NCBI RefSeq assembly: GCF_900095225.1
Contig: NZ_LT607417.1
Span: 1-45,488, forward strand
Reading direction: 5' to 3'
Length of the DNA: 45,488 nt
From: Pseudomonas sp. UMAB-08
Lineage (GTDB): Bacteria; Pseudomonadota; Gammaproteobacteria; Pseudomonadales; Pseudomonadaceae
Shown here: positions 16,387 to 25,429 of the stretch, piece by piece
How positions within the stretch are numbered: the first letter of the stretch is position 1
Layout of the letters: the number at the start of each line of letters is the position of its first letter
Notes under the pieces: model-generated
Told to the model about the DNA's origin: nothing
The model's database searches: none
The model's input: only the letters and a program-made list of their open reading frames with translations
Program-made: the position numbers and the translations under genes

Positions 16387-17388
16387 ATGACCCCTAAAAC
16401 AACGCTGGTGACACTCACCTATGGTGATCGCTTGTCTTACCTGCAAACGCTGGTCAGTCGTTCATTGGCCAGCCCCCAGATCGAACGGGTGATCATCGTC
16501 AGCAATGCGTCGGTGGCGCCACTCGAATCCCTGACTCGGGCCTGGCCCGGCCAGGTTCAAATCATTTACCTGCAGCACAACACGGGTTCGGCCAAAGGCT
16601 ACTCCGTAGGGATCAAGGCTGCGCTGGATGCCGGTGCTGATTACATCTGGCTGATGGACGACGATAACGCACCGACCGTCAATGCCATCGCGACCTTGCA
16701 CCAATGCCTGTATCAACGCGAGCGCATTGATGGCCGTGAGAAAGCCGCCGTATTGGGGTTCCGCCCGACCCACCAGGCAGACTTCGCCGCCGGTGTACCC
16801 AAGCGCTTCGCCATTCAGCGGCGCTCGAGCTTCTTCGGTTTCCATATCGCCCAGTTGCCCTACAAGATTTGGCGGCGCTTGCCTTGGGGTCATCCTCGGG
16901 CCAAACAATCGCAACTGCCCATGGTGCAATTACCGTTCGCGACCTATGGCGGCTTGCTCGCCCACCGCAGCCTGTATGAAAAAATAGGTCTGCCACTGGA
17001 CGCGTTGCTGCTGTATGCAGATGACAGTGAATACACCTGGCGTATTACCGCCGGCGGCGGCCGGATATTCCTGGTCCCCGACGCGCTCCTCGACGACCTG
17101 GAAGAGTCGTGGAACATCAAGGCCAAAACCAACAACATCTATGAAAGCTTCCTGCTGGGTGGTTCGGACCTGCGCGCCTATTACGGTGCGCGTAATCAGG
17201 CATGGTTCGACAAGAACATCTGGGCATCGTCGTCATGGCTGTACAGTCTCAACCGCTGGGTGTTCTTTCGCCTGCTGCGGGTGATCGCCAAACGACGTGG
17301 CGCAGAACAACGCTTGAGCCTGATCGAAAAAGCCATTCACGACGGCGAGTCCGGCGTGCTGGGGCTACATCAGTCGTATCCCCTATGA
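16387..17388 (+). CDS. Family 2 glycosyltransferase
   Basis: A 333-residue GT-A enzyme. It starts MTPKTTLVTLTYGDRLSYL, carries the donor and metal motif WLMDDDN, and has an acceptor-side DDSEYTWR segment. The HNTGSAKGYSVGI and DDDN pattern recalls the galactofuranosyl/rhamnosyl transferase branch of GT2, but the donor is not proven. ATG 16387 is preferred over a TTG at 16345. The last codons overlap the next gene (ATGA, 17385-17388), a sign of translational coupling. Confidence 0.85.
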   Translation: MTPKTTLVTLTYGDRLSYLQTLVSRSLASPQIERVIIVSNASVAPLESLTRAWPGQVQIIYLQHNTGSAKGYSVGIKAALDAGADYIWLMDDDNAPTVNAIATLHQCLYQRERIDGREKAAVLGFRPTHQADFAAGVPKRFAIQRRSSFFGFHIAQLPYKIWRRLPWGHPRAKQSQLPMVQLPFATYGGLLAHRSLYEKIGLPLDALLLYADDSEYTWRITAGGGRIFLVPDALLDDLEESWNIKAKTNNIYESFLLGGSDLRAYYGARNQAWFDKNIWASSSWLYSLNRWVFFRLLRVIAKRRGAEQRLSLIEKAIHDGESGVLGLHQSYPL

Positions 17389-18641
17389 AAGTATTGTTCA
17401 TCAATAGTCTTTATCCACCGCATATCGGCGGCGGCGCAGAGATCATCCTGCAGCGCACGGCGGAAGGCCTGCAAGCGCGTGGCTGCAAGGTGGTGGTATT
17501 GGCCACTGCACCAGAGCCGGGCCTGAGGGAAGACTCGCTAAACCAGGTCAAGGTTTACCGCGCAGGCCTGCACAACCTCTATTGGCACCATACCGAGCAG
17601 CGCCCCGGGCAGTTGAGTCGACTTCGCTGGCATATGCGCGACCGCTACAACAGCGACATGCGCGAGTATGTGCGTGACGTGATCCGCGCAGAGCAGCCAG
17701 ATGTGGTGGTCTGCCACAATCTGAGTGGTTGGTCGATTTCAGCCTGGGACGAAATCCGTGCCGCTGGCTTACCGATTGTCCAGGTGTTGCATGACATGTA
17801 CCTGCTCTGCCCCAGTAGCACGATGTTCAAGAATGGCAAAAACTGTGAGCGCCGGTGCTTCAACTGCAAAGTGTTTCGCAAGGGCTATGACTGGCGCTCG
17901 GCCCAGGTCGATACGGTGATTGGAGTAAGCCGTTTCATGCTCGACACCTTGCAAGGCCAAGGCTACTTCCAGGGTGCCAAGGCCTATGTCGTGCACAACA
18001 GCAGTCCATTCCCCGCGCCAACGGTAAAGCCCCGGCACGCCAATCCCCTGAATACCAAAGAGCCGCTGCGTTTTGGCTACATGGGCACGTTGTCCGAGGC
18101 GAAGGGCGTGCGCTGGTTGATCGAACAATTCCAACGCCTGCCGTTCGACGCCACGTTACAGATTGCCGGGCGCGGCCAGCGCAATGATGAAGCGCGGCTC
18201 AAGGCGTTGGTGACCTCGCCGAACATCAGTTTTGTCGGTTACCAAGCACCGTCGGAGTTTTACAGCCAGATTGATGTGGCTGTGGTGCCATCCACCTGGA
18301 ACGAGCCTTTCGGCATGGTCGCCGTTGAAGCGTGTGCCCATTCACTGCCGGTTATCGCCAGCCGTATGGGGGGGTTACCCGAGCTCATTCAGGATCGGCT
18401 CAACGGCCTGCTATGCAACCCCGATGACCCTGACTCGCTAGGCTTGGCCATGCTGCGCTTGCATCAGCAGCCGGAGCTGCTCAGCCGACTTGGCGGCCAG
18501 GCACGTACGAGCGTCGCGTCGCTGCTTAACCTGGACCTGATGCTTGACAGCTATCAAAGTATTTTCGCCCAGACCCTTCTGGACAAAATCGTACGGCATG
18601 AAGATCAACCCCTGTCCCATTCGGTATTGCCCGGCCCGTGA
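17385..18641 (+). CDS. Family 4 glycosyltransferase
   Basis: A 418-residue GT-B retaining enzyme. The N-terminal domain begins MKVLFINSLYPPHIGGGAEI. The C-terminal nucleotide domain has RFGYMGTLSEAKGVRWLI and the E-x7-E motif EPFGMVAVEA. A cysteine group near residues 145-165 (CPSS, CERRCFNC) is seen in several polysaccharide GT4 enzymes and may bind metal. The frame is open upstream, but ATG 17385 overlaps the previous stop and starts the typical beta strand. It adds one repeat-unit sugar; donor unknown. Confidence 0.87.
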   Translation: MKVLFINSLYPPHIGGGAEIILQRTAEGLQARGCKVVVLATAPEPGLREDSLNQVKVYRAGLHNLYWHHTEQRPGQLSRLRWHMRDRYNSDMREYVRDVIRAEQPDVVVCHNLSGWSISAWDEIRAAGLPIVQVLHDMYLLCPSSTMFKNGKNCERRCFNCKVFRKGYDWRSAQVDTVIGVSRFMLDTLQGQGYFQGAKAYVVHNSSPFPAPTVKPRHANPLNTKEPLRFGYMGTLSEAKGVRWLIEQFQRLPFDATLQIAGRGQRNDEARLKALVTSPNISFVGYQAPSEFYSQIDVAVVPSTWNEPFGMVAVEACAHSLPVIASRMGGLPELIQDRLNGLLCNPDDPDSLGLAMLRLHQQPELLSRLGGQARTSVASLLNLDLMLDSYQSIFAQTLLDKIVRHEDQPLSHSVLPGP

Positions 18642-18687
18642 CCATGAGCAGCCGCTCCGGACTGTTGTTTCTTCACTGAGACGAAAC

Positions 18688-20142
18688 ATGCTCATTCCTA
18701 ATCTGACCCCGTCACGCCAGCAACTGACGTTATTTCTGACGAGCCTGTTTCTCAGTGCTGCAGCCATGGGTGATGAGTCGTTCATCGTTGGCGTCGGCAC
18801 TCACCTGCTCAATAAGAACGGTTCATCGGCCACCGCCATGAAATTGATCAGCGACGCTGGGATCGACTCGGTACGTGACGATGCCTATTGGTCGACGGCT
18901 GAACCCAGGCGTGGACAGTTACATATCGATCCGGCCTGGAAGACTTGGTTGAGCACAGCGCACGAACATCGATTACGCCCGCTGTTGGTACTGGGTTATG
19001 GCAACCCGTTTTACGCCAACAATGCAAAGCCCCGCGAGCCGCAAGTCAGGGCAGCCTTCGGCAACTATGCCAGTTTCGTCACTCGTAAGCTGAGGGGCCG
19101 CGTCGACTTTTTCGAGATCTGGAATGAGTGGGATTACGAGAATCCAGCCGATGCGGGTTCCTCAGCCGATTACATCGCCTTGGTTGATGAAACTGTGCGG
19201 CGCATTCGAGGGCAAACCCACCCTGTAAAAATCCTGGCGGGCGCGATCACCAGCAGAGGGATCGACCTGGGCTTCGCCGATCGTTTACTCGAAGCTGATG
19301 TGCTGTCCAAAGTGGATGGCCTGTCACTGCATCCGTCTGTGTATTGCCGTAATGTCGAACGCCATACCCCGGAGCACTGGATTGCCTGGCTGCGCGAGGT
19401 GGATGCAAGTTTCAGGTCGATTGCCGGCAAACCAGTGCCTTTGTACCTGACTGAAATGGGCTGGCCCAGCAACGAAGGCAAGTGCGGCGTGGATGAAAAA
19501 ACCCAGGCCGCGTACCTCGCCCGCAGCTTCTTTCTGGTGCGCACCGTGCCGGACATCAAGGGCATGTGGTGGTACGACCTCCTCAATGACGGCGAAGACC
19601 GCAGCGACCTGAAACAGAATTTCGGCCTGCTTGAGCAAAACATGGCGATCAAGCCAGCCTATCTGACCCTCAAGGCAATCAGTCCAACGCTACGCGAATA
19701 CAGTTATGAGCCGGAAAAAAGCCGAGTAAATGGCTCGACTTACCTCCTGCGTTTCTCCAAAGGCCCGGAACAGATACTGGTGGCCTGGAGCACAAACGAG
19801 AACCCGCAACAGATACACGTCGATGCCAGCAGCGTGCAGCGTGGCAATGTGCAGATCATTGACACCGACGAGCCCGAAAAGGGCCGTTTCGACAGCGGTA
19901 TTGCCTGGCAATGCGACGACAGTCGCTGCTCGGCACAGCTCCCGCTAAACGGATTTCCTAAAATCATCAGTCTGGGCATCAAACCTCCGCTCTTTAGCCC
20001 GGTAAATTGCGCGCCCTTACGGCCATGGCCGGCAACTGACCCTGTTTTTGCCCTTCAAACTTCCCTTCAGGTCGCCTCCGATGATTGTGATCAATGCTCG
20101 TTTTCTCACTCAGGAACTGCGCGGTGTGCAGCGGTTCGCTGA
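18688..20142 (+). CDS. Secreted glycoside hydrolase (PslG-like, GH39/clan GH-A)
   Basis: A 484-residue protein with an N-terminal hydrophobic export segment (TLFLTSLFLSAAAMG) and a TIM-barrel hydrolase. The acid/base Glu is E147 in EIWNEWDY and the nucleophile is E256 in LYLTEMGWPS. This spacing is like that of P. aeruginosa PslG, which cuts Psl polysaccharide and assists its synthesis. A periplasmic enzyme that trims or releases the nascent polymer fits the operon. ATG 18688 has only a weak ribosome site; the frame extends up to 18544. The last 62 nt overlap the next gene in another frame, so the tail after about residue 464 looks read-through, not a domain. Confidence 0.82.
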   Translation: MLIPNLTPSRQQLTLFLTSLFLSAAAMGDESFIVGVGTHLLNKNGSSATAMKLISDAGIDSVRDDAYWSTAEPRRGQLHIDPAWKTWLSTAHEHRLRPLLVLGYGNPFYANNAKPREPQVRAAFGNYASFVTRKLRGRVDFFEIWNEWDYENPADAGSSADYIALVDETVRRIRGQTHPVKILAGAITSRGIDLGFADRLLEADVLSKVDGLSLHPSVYCRNVERHTPEHWIAWLREVDASFRSIAGKPVPLYLTEMGWPSNEGKCGVDEKTQAAYLARSFFLVRTVPDIKGMWWYDLLNDGEDRSDLKQNFGLLEQNMAIKPAYLTLKAISPTLREYSYEPEKSRVNGSTYLLRFSKGPEQILVAWSTNENPQQIHVDASSVQRGNVQIIDTDEPEKGRFDSGIAWQCDDSRCSAQLPLNGFPKIISLGIKPPLFSPVNCAPLRPWPATDPVFALQTSLQVASDDCDQCSFSHSGTARCAAVR

Positions 20143-21226
20143 GCAGACTTGCCTGGCACTCAAGCAGATGCGCGACGACGTGGTCTTTGTTGCCCCACAC
20201 GGCATCAAAATGCACGAAAGCGCCAAGGTTCTAGAGGTGCAATGCATTGGCCGCAATAGCGGTCACCTCTGGGAACAACTGGACCTGCCGCTGTATCTGC
20301 GCCGCCAGGGCAACCCATTACTCGTATCGCTGTGCAGCACCGCGCCGCTGATGTATGGCAACCAGATTGCCACCCACCACGACATCACTTACGTGCGTCA
20401 CCCAGAAAGCTACACCCGCGCATTTCGTACCCTGTATCGAGTGATGACCCCCATCCTGCTGATGCGAATCAAAGCGCTGCTGACCGTGAGCAATTTTTCA
20501 AAAGGGGAAATTTCACAGTTCTATAACTACCCCGAGAACAAGATTTTCGTGGTGCCCAATGCGGTCAGCGACGCCTTTCAACCGGGTCCGCCGCTCACCA
20601 ATAAGCAGGACTATCTGCTGGCGGTGTCTTCACCCAGTGCGCATAAAAACTTCAGTCGCATGATCGAAGCATTCCTGACATTGCGTACTCAAGAAGATCT
20701 GCAATTACACATTGTCGGTGCGGCGAGCGAAATCTTTTCCGACCCCAGCCTGCAACGTCTGGCCAACAGCGACCCCCGCATCCGTTTTCTCGGCAGGCTC
20801 AGCGACGCAGAGCTGATCGCTCAATATCAGGGCGCAACAGCCTTCGTATTCCCCTCACTGTATGAGGGCTTCGGCATCCCGCCGCTGGAAGCGCAGGCCT
20901 GTGGTTGCCCGGTACTGGCAGCCAATGCCGCATCGATTCCCGAGGTGCTGCAAGCCAGCGCACTGTACTTCGACCCGGTGGACGTCGGCCATATCGCCTC
21001 GGCCATGGAGCGCATTCTTACCGATCTTCCGTTACGTCAATCTTTGCGCCGTCGCGGCTTGAACAACGTGACACGATTTTCCTGGGAGGACTCGGCCCGC
21101 CGCATTTCCCAGCGCATCGACGCCCTGCTCGCGCAACCCGGTAGCCCTGAACTGCCCCGGCAGACGGCGACGAAGCAGGCCGTTAACGAGAGCATTCCTG
21201 CGAAATCGTCTTCCAGCAAGTCTTGA
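20081..21226 (+). CDS. Family 4 glycosyltransferase
   Basis: A 381-residue GT-B enzyme that starts MIVINARFLTQELRGVQRFA. The central segment VSNFSKGEISQFY and the donor motif EGFGIPPLEAQACG (E-x7-E) place it in GT4, in the branch of mannosyl/rhamnosyl transferases (donor not proven). An upstream ATG at 20048 is in frame, but 20081 is preferred because the fold begins there. The C-terminal 30 residues are polar and rich in Ser, Ala and Lys, probably disordered. The start lies inside the end of the hydrolase gene. Confidence 0.87.
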   Translation: MIVINARFLTQELRGVQRFAEQTCLALKQMRDDVVFVAPHGIKMHESAKVLEVQCIGRNSGHLWEQLDLPLYLRRQGNPLLVSLCSTAPLMYGNQIATHHDITYVRHPESYTRAFRTLYRVMTPILLMRIKALLTVSNFSKGEISQFYNYPENKIFVVPNAVSDAFQPGPPLTNKQDYLLAVSSPSAHKNFSRMIEAFLTLRTQEDLQLHIVGAASEIFSDPSLQRLANSDPRIRFLGRLSDAELIAQYQGATAFVFPSLYEGFGIPPLEAQACGCPVLAANAASIPEVLQASALYFDPVDVGHIASAMERILTDLPLRQSLRRRGLNNVTRFSWEDSARRISQRIDALLAQPGSPELPRQTATKQAVNESIPAKSSSSKS

Positions 21227-21288
21227 CGACGCCAAGACGCAGCCTGCCCGAGCCTGAACACGGGCTTGTGCACACACGAGAGAATCCA

Positions 21289-22506
21289 ATGAAAATTGCT
21301 ATCGTCCATGACTGGCTGGTGACCTACGCTGGCGCCGAGCGCGTGCTCGCTGCGCTGATAAAGGCCTGGCCGGAGGCTGATCTGTTCTCGGTGATCGATT
21401 TTCTCAGCGATCAGGATCGCGCCCATTTGGGTGGCAAGAAGGCTCAGACTACGTTCATCCAGAACCTGCCAAAAGCTAAAACCCATTATCAGAAATACTT
21501 GCCACTGATGCCGCTGGCCATCGAACAACTGGATCTGTCCGGTTATGACCTGATCATTTCCAGCAGCCACGCCGTGGCCAAAGGGGTGCTGAGCGGCCCC
21601 GATCAGGTGCACATCAGCTATGTCCATTCGCCGATCCGCTACGCCTGGGACTTGCAACACCAGTACCTGCTCGAAGCCGGACTGAACAAAGGCTTCAAAG
21701 GCAAGCTCGCGCGGATGGTTCTGCATTACATACGCATGTGGGATCAGCGCACCGCCGCCGGGGTCGATGACTTTATCGCCAACTCGTATTTCATTGGCCG
21801 GCGCATCTCCAAAGCCTATCGCCGCGAATCCACAGTGATCTACCCACCGGTGGACACCTTGGGATTCACCCTGCAAGAAACCAAACAGGAGTACTACCTG
21901 ACGGCCTCGCGCATGGTGCCTTATAAGCGCATGCCGATGATCATCGAAGCGTTCGCGGCAATGCCGGACAAACGTCTGATCGTGATCGGCGATGGTCCGG
22001 AAATGGCAAAAGCACGCGCCATCCACGCGCCGAACGTGACCCTGCTGGGTTATCAACCGTTTGCCGTATTGCTCGAACACATGCGCAACGCCAAGGCCTT
22101 TGTCTTTGCCGCCGAGGAAGACTTCGGCATCAGCCCGGTAGAAGCGCAAGCCTGTGGCACCCCGGTGATCGCCTACGCCAAGGGTGGCGCCCTTGAAACC
22201 ATCTGTGGCCTCGACCATCCCACGCCGACCGGCGTGTTCTATCACCAGCAGACGGTATCCGCACTGGTGGCGGCCATCGGCGAATTCGAAAACGCCAAGC
22301 CCCGGATCAGCGCCCAGGCCTGTCGCACCAACGCCGAACGTTTTTCCTGCGAGCGCTTCGAGCAAGAGATCAAAGACTTCGTCGAAGCACGCTTGAGCGC
22401 CGCGCACACCTCACGCCATCCTCGACCAGCGAGCGCAACGGCATCGACTCCGCCAGTGGCCATCGCCGATCACCATGCACGTGTAGTTCCGATCAAATCA
22501 CTCTGA
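21289..22506 (+). CDS. Family 4 glycosyltransferase
   Basis: A 405-residue GT-B enzyme starting MKIAIVHDWLVTYAGAERV. The donor site has the E-x7-E motif EDFGISPVEAQACG. The region VHSPIRYAWDLQHQYL is typical of the WbaZ-like mannosyltransferase branch. ATG 21289 has GAGAGAA just upstream; the frame is open to 21223. It precedes the initiating transferase by 13 bp. It adds a repeat-unit sugar; mannose is a reasonable but unproven guess. The antisense strand has a long open frame that is a shadow. Confidence 0.87.
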   Translation: MKIAIVHDWLVTYAGAERVLAALIKAWPEADLFSVIDFLSDQDRAHLGGKKAQTTFIQNLPKAKTHYQKYLPLMPLAIEQLDLSGYDLIISSSHAVAKGVLSGPDQVHISYVHSPIRYAWDLQHQYLLEAGLNKGFKGKLARMVLHYIRMWDQRTAAGVDDFIANSYFIGRRISKAYRRESTVIYPPVDTLGFTLQETKQEYYLTASRMVPYKRMPMIIEAFAAMPDKRLIVIGDGPEMAKARAIHAPNVTLLGYQPFAVLLEHMRNAKAFVFAAEEDFGISPVEAQACGTPVIAYAKGGALETICGLDHPTPTGVFYHQQTVSALVAAIGEFENAKPRISAQACRTNAERFSCERFEQEIKDFVEARLSAAHTSRHPRPASATASTPPVAIADHHARVVPIKSL

Positions 22507-22519
22507 ACGAGCACAGGTC

Positions 22520-23929
22520 ATGAGCACACAATTTCGTGGCATTTTGCACGCTAACCAATCCCTGCTATCCGTCGCCCACCGCTTGCTCGATCTAACCGTC
22601 ATCGTGCTCTGCGGTTATTGGCTGAACCGGATCGAAGGCTCACCCATGGGCGCCGAGCCGTGGATTCTGATCATGCTCTCGGTGCTGGTATTCCACTGGA
22701 TCGGCGAGTATCACCAGCTCTATGGCTCTTGGCGCGGCGAACGCATTCTGCGCGAACTGACCAAAATCTTCAGTTATTGGTCGACGACATTCGTCATCCT
22801 GCTGACGGTGAATTACCTGCTGTTTAACCACGTCAGTGTGCCGGACAACGGTCAAATGGCCTGGTTCGCACTGGTGCTGGTGACCCTGTGCAGTTATCGA
22901 CTATTGATCCGCAGCCTGTTGCACAGCTTACGGCGACGAGGCTTTAATACCCGCCGCGTGGCCATTGTCGGCACAGGGCAATGTGGCGAACGCTTGGCTA
23001 CCTCGATTTCCAGCGCCCCCTGGATGGGCATGAACCTGCTCGGCTTCTACGATGAGGAACCTCAGCAGATGGATCTCACGGCCGTTGGCCGACGCGTGCC
23101 GGTACTGGGCAATCTGGAGCAACTGATCAACGATGCGCGCGAAGGTCGCATCGACAAGATTTACATCACCCTGGCGCTCGGTCAGCCGCACCTGTGCGAA
23201 TTGGTCAAAGGCTTGAGCGACACCACCGCCTCGGTGTACCTGATCCCGGATATGTTCATGTTCGAGCTGCTGCACGCACGCAGTGAGAGCATCAATGGCC
23301 TGGCCAGTATCAGCATTTTCGATTCCCCCATGGACGGTGCCTGGAGCGTGGTCAAACGCGTGGAAGACATCGTGCTGTCCAGCCTGATTCTGTTGATGAT
23401 CGCCTTACCCCTGGTATTGATTGCAATCGCAATCAAGCTCACATCGCCCGGTCCCGTGCTGTTTCGACAGCGTCGTTATGGACTGGATGGACGGCCGATC
23501 ATGGTCTGGAAGTTTCGCAGCATGAGCGTGCAGGAAAACGGCGATAACGTCCGTCAGGCCACGCGCAACGATGCACGAATCACCCCCCTCGGCGCCTTCC
23601 TGCGTCGCACCTCGCTTGACGAGCTGCCGCAGTTTTTCAACGTGTTGCGCGGTGACATGTCCATCGTCGGCCCACGGCCTCATGCGGTGGCGCACAACGA
23701 GCAATACCGCAAGCAGGTCAGCGGTTACATGCTGCGGCACAAGGTCAAACCGGGAATCACCGGTTGGGCGCAGATCAATGGCTGGCGTGGCGAAACGGAT
23801 ACGCTGGACAAGATGCAAAAGCGCGTCGAATTCGACCTTGAATACATCGAACACTGGTCAGTCTGGCTGGACATAAAAATCATTCTGTTGACCCTGTTCA
23901 AAGGCTTTCTCAACAAAAACGCATTTTAA
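22520..23929 (+). CDS. wcaJ: Undecaprenyl-phosphate glucose phosphotransferase (WcaJ-type)
   Basis: A 469-residue polyisoprenyl-phosphate hexose-1-phosphate transferase that starts each repeat unit on the lipid carrier. The N-terminal half has four to five TM helices and a Rossmann-like soluble part (RVAIVGTGQCGERLATSI). After a further hydrophobic segment comes the catalytic domain with PGPVLFRQRRYGLDGRP, WKFRSM, RRTSLDELPQFFNVLRGDMS and VGPRPHA, ending KPGITGWAQINGWRGETDT. The length and motifs match WcaJ, giving glucose-1-phosphate as likely donor, though galactose-specific relatives exist. Confidence 0.88.
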   Translation: MSTQFRGILHANQSLLSVAHRLLDLTVIVLCGYWLNRIEGSPMGAEPWILIMLSVLVFHWIGEYHQLYGSWRGERILRELTKIFSYWSTTFVILLTVNYLLFNHVSVPDNGQMAWFALVLVTLCSYRLLIRSLLHSLRRRGFNTRRVAIVGTGQCGERLATSISSAPWMGMNLLGFYDEEPQQMDLTAVGRRVPVLGNLEQLINDAREGRIDKIYITLALGQPHLCELVKGLSDTTASVYLIPDMFMFELLHARSESINGLASISIFDSPMDGAWSVVKRVEDIVLSSLILLMIALPLVLIAIAIKLTSPGPVLFRQRRYGLDGRPIMVWKFRSMSVQENGDNVRQATRNDARITPLGAFLRRTSLDELPQFFNVLRGDMSIVGPRPHAVAHNEQYRKQVSGYMLRHKVKPGITGWAQINGWRGETDTLDKMQKRVEFDLEYIEHWSVWLDIKIILLTLFKGFLNKNAF

Positions 23930-24040
23930 ATAAATCATCTATCTTTTGTATCACCAGGCTCGTTGAGGAGGCGAACCGGGGCGTGCACGCTTGCAATAAC
24001 GCGGTACCGGTGTTGGTAAGGGAAGCAATGAAATCACTGT

Positions 24041-24055
24041 GGTGCACCGTGCACC
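24041..24055 (+). other. Small hairpin just before the wza ribosome site
   Basis: GGTGCA-CCG-TGCACC forms a 6-bp stem with a 3-nt loop, ending 2-3 nt before the GGAAGGA ribosome site of the next gene. In the mRNA it could tune wza translation or protect the downstream message. It lies in the longest gap inside the operon (about 145 bp). Inference only. Confidence 0.35.
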
Positions 24056-24074
24056 TTTCGGAAGGATAAAATAT

Positions 24075-25151
24075 ATGAAGCGAACCCTAGCTGTTGTGCT
24101 GCTTTCCAGCCTGATTTTGCAAGGCTGCGCATTTGCTCCCGGGCAGCATATGACGCCAGATGAAGTCGAAGACAATGGACCGGACGAACCTAAAGTCCAC
24201 CTCGTGGCCATTACGCCCAAGAGCGTGCAGCAACAACATGTCGCAACCAAAACCTCAGTGCTGCCGCCGGAGCTGTTGAACTACCGTACTCCCGAATACG
24301 TGGTCGGCCCAGGCGACACCTTATTGGTGACTGTCTTCGAACACCCCGAATTGACAGCGCCAGGCTCGATGGATCAGCTCGATGCCAACAGTCGGGAAGT
24401 ATTGAGCGACGGAACGGTGTTCTTCCCCTATGTCGGCAGGATCCAGGCCGCGGGCAAGACCGTTGCACAGATACGTGAACAGCTGAGGATGGGCTTGCTG
24501 CCGCAATACACCGAGGTCAAAGTCGACGTCAAAGTCTATCGTTACAACAGCCAGCGCATCGTGCTGTCAGGTGCGTTCAAGAACCCGGGGACGCAACCGA
24601 TCACCAACGTCCCGCTGAGTCTGGTGCAGGCCATCAGCGCTGCCGGGGTGGATCTGACCGACGCCAACCTGGCGGGGTTGACCCTCAGTCGTGACGGTAA
24701 GGAGTACGTGCTCGATATCGACGCACTCAACCGCAAAGGGTCGCAACTGAGCAAAATCCTCCTCAAGAATGGCGACTACCTGCACTTGAACAGCAACTCG
24801 CAGAACAAGATCTATGTGTTGGGTGAAGTCATGCGCCCGCAAGTGATCTCTTTCGGCACAACCAGCCTGACACTGATGGAAGCCCTCGGTAATTCCGGCG
24901 GTCTTAGCCCGGACTCTGCCGACGGCAATGCGGTCTACGTGATTCGCGCGGCGGATAACGATGGCCAGGGCGCGACGGTCTACCACCTCAACGCAGTAAA
25001 ACCGACCTCCTATGTGCTCGCGCGTCAATTTGAACTCGAGGCACAGGATGTGGTGTTTGTCGGTCCGGCCAATATCACCCGTTGGAACCGCTTCATCAGC
25101 AACTTGCTGCCATCGGCCAGCGTAGTCGCTACCGGTACCGCCTTCAAATAA
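24075..25151 (+). CDS. wza: Polysaccharide export outer-membrane lipoprotein (Wza-like)
   Basis: A 358-residue exporter. The N-terminal signal peptide has a lipobox (LILQGCAF), followed by the polysaccharide export domain (YVVGPGDTLLVTVFEHPEL, DGTVFFPYVGRIQAAGKTVAQIR) and two SLBB-type repeats (VLSGAFKNPGTQPI, YVLGEVMRPQVISFG), ending in an amphipathic segment (NRFISNLLPSA) that in Wza forms the outer-membrane helix barrel. It works with the Wzc kinase encoded in the same operon. ATG 24075 starts the signal peptide and has GGAAGGA upstream. Last gene before the terminator. Confidence 0.92.
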   Translation: MKRTLAVVLLSSLILQGCAFAPGQHMTPDEVEDNGPDEPKVHLVAITPKSVQQQHVATKTSVLPPELLNYRTPEYVVGPGDTLLVTVFEHPELTAPGSMDQLDANSREVLSDGTVFFPYVGRIQAAGKTVAQIREQLRMGLLPQYTEVKVDVKVYRYNSQRIVLSGAFKNPGTQPITNVPLSLVQAISAAGVDLTDANLAGLTLSRDGKEYVLDIDALNRKGSQLSKILLKNGDYLHLNSNSQNKIYVLGEVMRPQVISFGTTSLTLMEALGNSGGLSPDSADGNAVYVIRAADNDGQGATVYHLNAVKPTSYVLARQFELEAQDVVFVGPANITRWNRFISNLLPSASVVATGTAFK

Positions 25152-25171
25152 CTGAACCGCACTACACCCCT

Positions 25172-25202
25172 CCCCGCCTTCGACGAATGCGGGGTTTTTT
25201 TT
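25172..25202 (+). terminator. Rho-independent terminator of the exopolysaccharide operon
   Basis: CCCCGC (25172-25177) pairs with GCGGGG (25189-25194), loop 11 nt, followed by eight T residues (25195-25202). It sits 20 bp after the wza stop, a textbook intrinsic terminator closing the operon. Confidence 0.9.
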
Positions 25203-25344
25203 GCCTGCGATTTGCGACTGACGACTGTTGCCACAGAAACAGTGAACCAACAGTTACGTGCCGATTGTGCAGTCACAACGACATATCGACGCGCCATGAC
25301 ATTCTGTAAAATCGTTTACTTTCAAAGCGTTGGAGAATTATTCA

Positions 25345-25413
25345 ATGCTGGCATGCATGCTGCTTTGTACTGAGGTAACAGACCGAAGCCATCACCATGG
25401 CGGGCGACATTGA
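25345..25413 (+). CDS. Possible 22-aa leader peptide upstream of ssuE
   Basis: An ATG at 25345 with TTGGAG about 9 bp upstream opens a 22-codon frame, [18 protein letters not shown] then GGRH and stop. The stop is 3-4 nt before the AAGGAAA ribosome site of ssuE, so its translation could affect ssuE translation. Two Cys codons in the first eight and a His-rich tail make a sulfur-responsive leader conceivable. It may also be chance; there is no conservation evidence here. Confidence 0.35.
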   Translation: MLACMLLCTEVTDRSHHHGGRH

Positions 25414-25429
25414 CCCAAGGAAATACAAC

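Noticed and set aside
21037..22407. 456-codon open frame on the minus strand
   Set aside because: It is antisense to two glycosyltransferases with strong motifs. The translation is rich in His, Arg and Gly with no family features, a usual high-GC shadow.
7902..25151. Recent horizontal transfer of the exopolysaccharide operon
   Set aside because: The coding sequence looks GC-rich like its neighbours, and no transposase, integrase or tRNA flanks it; only the upstream leader is AT-rich.
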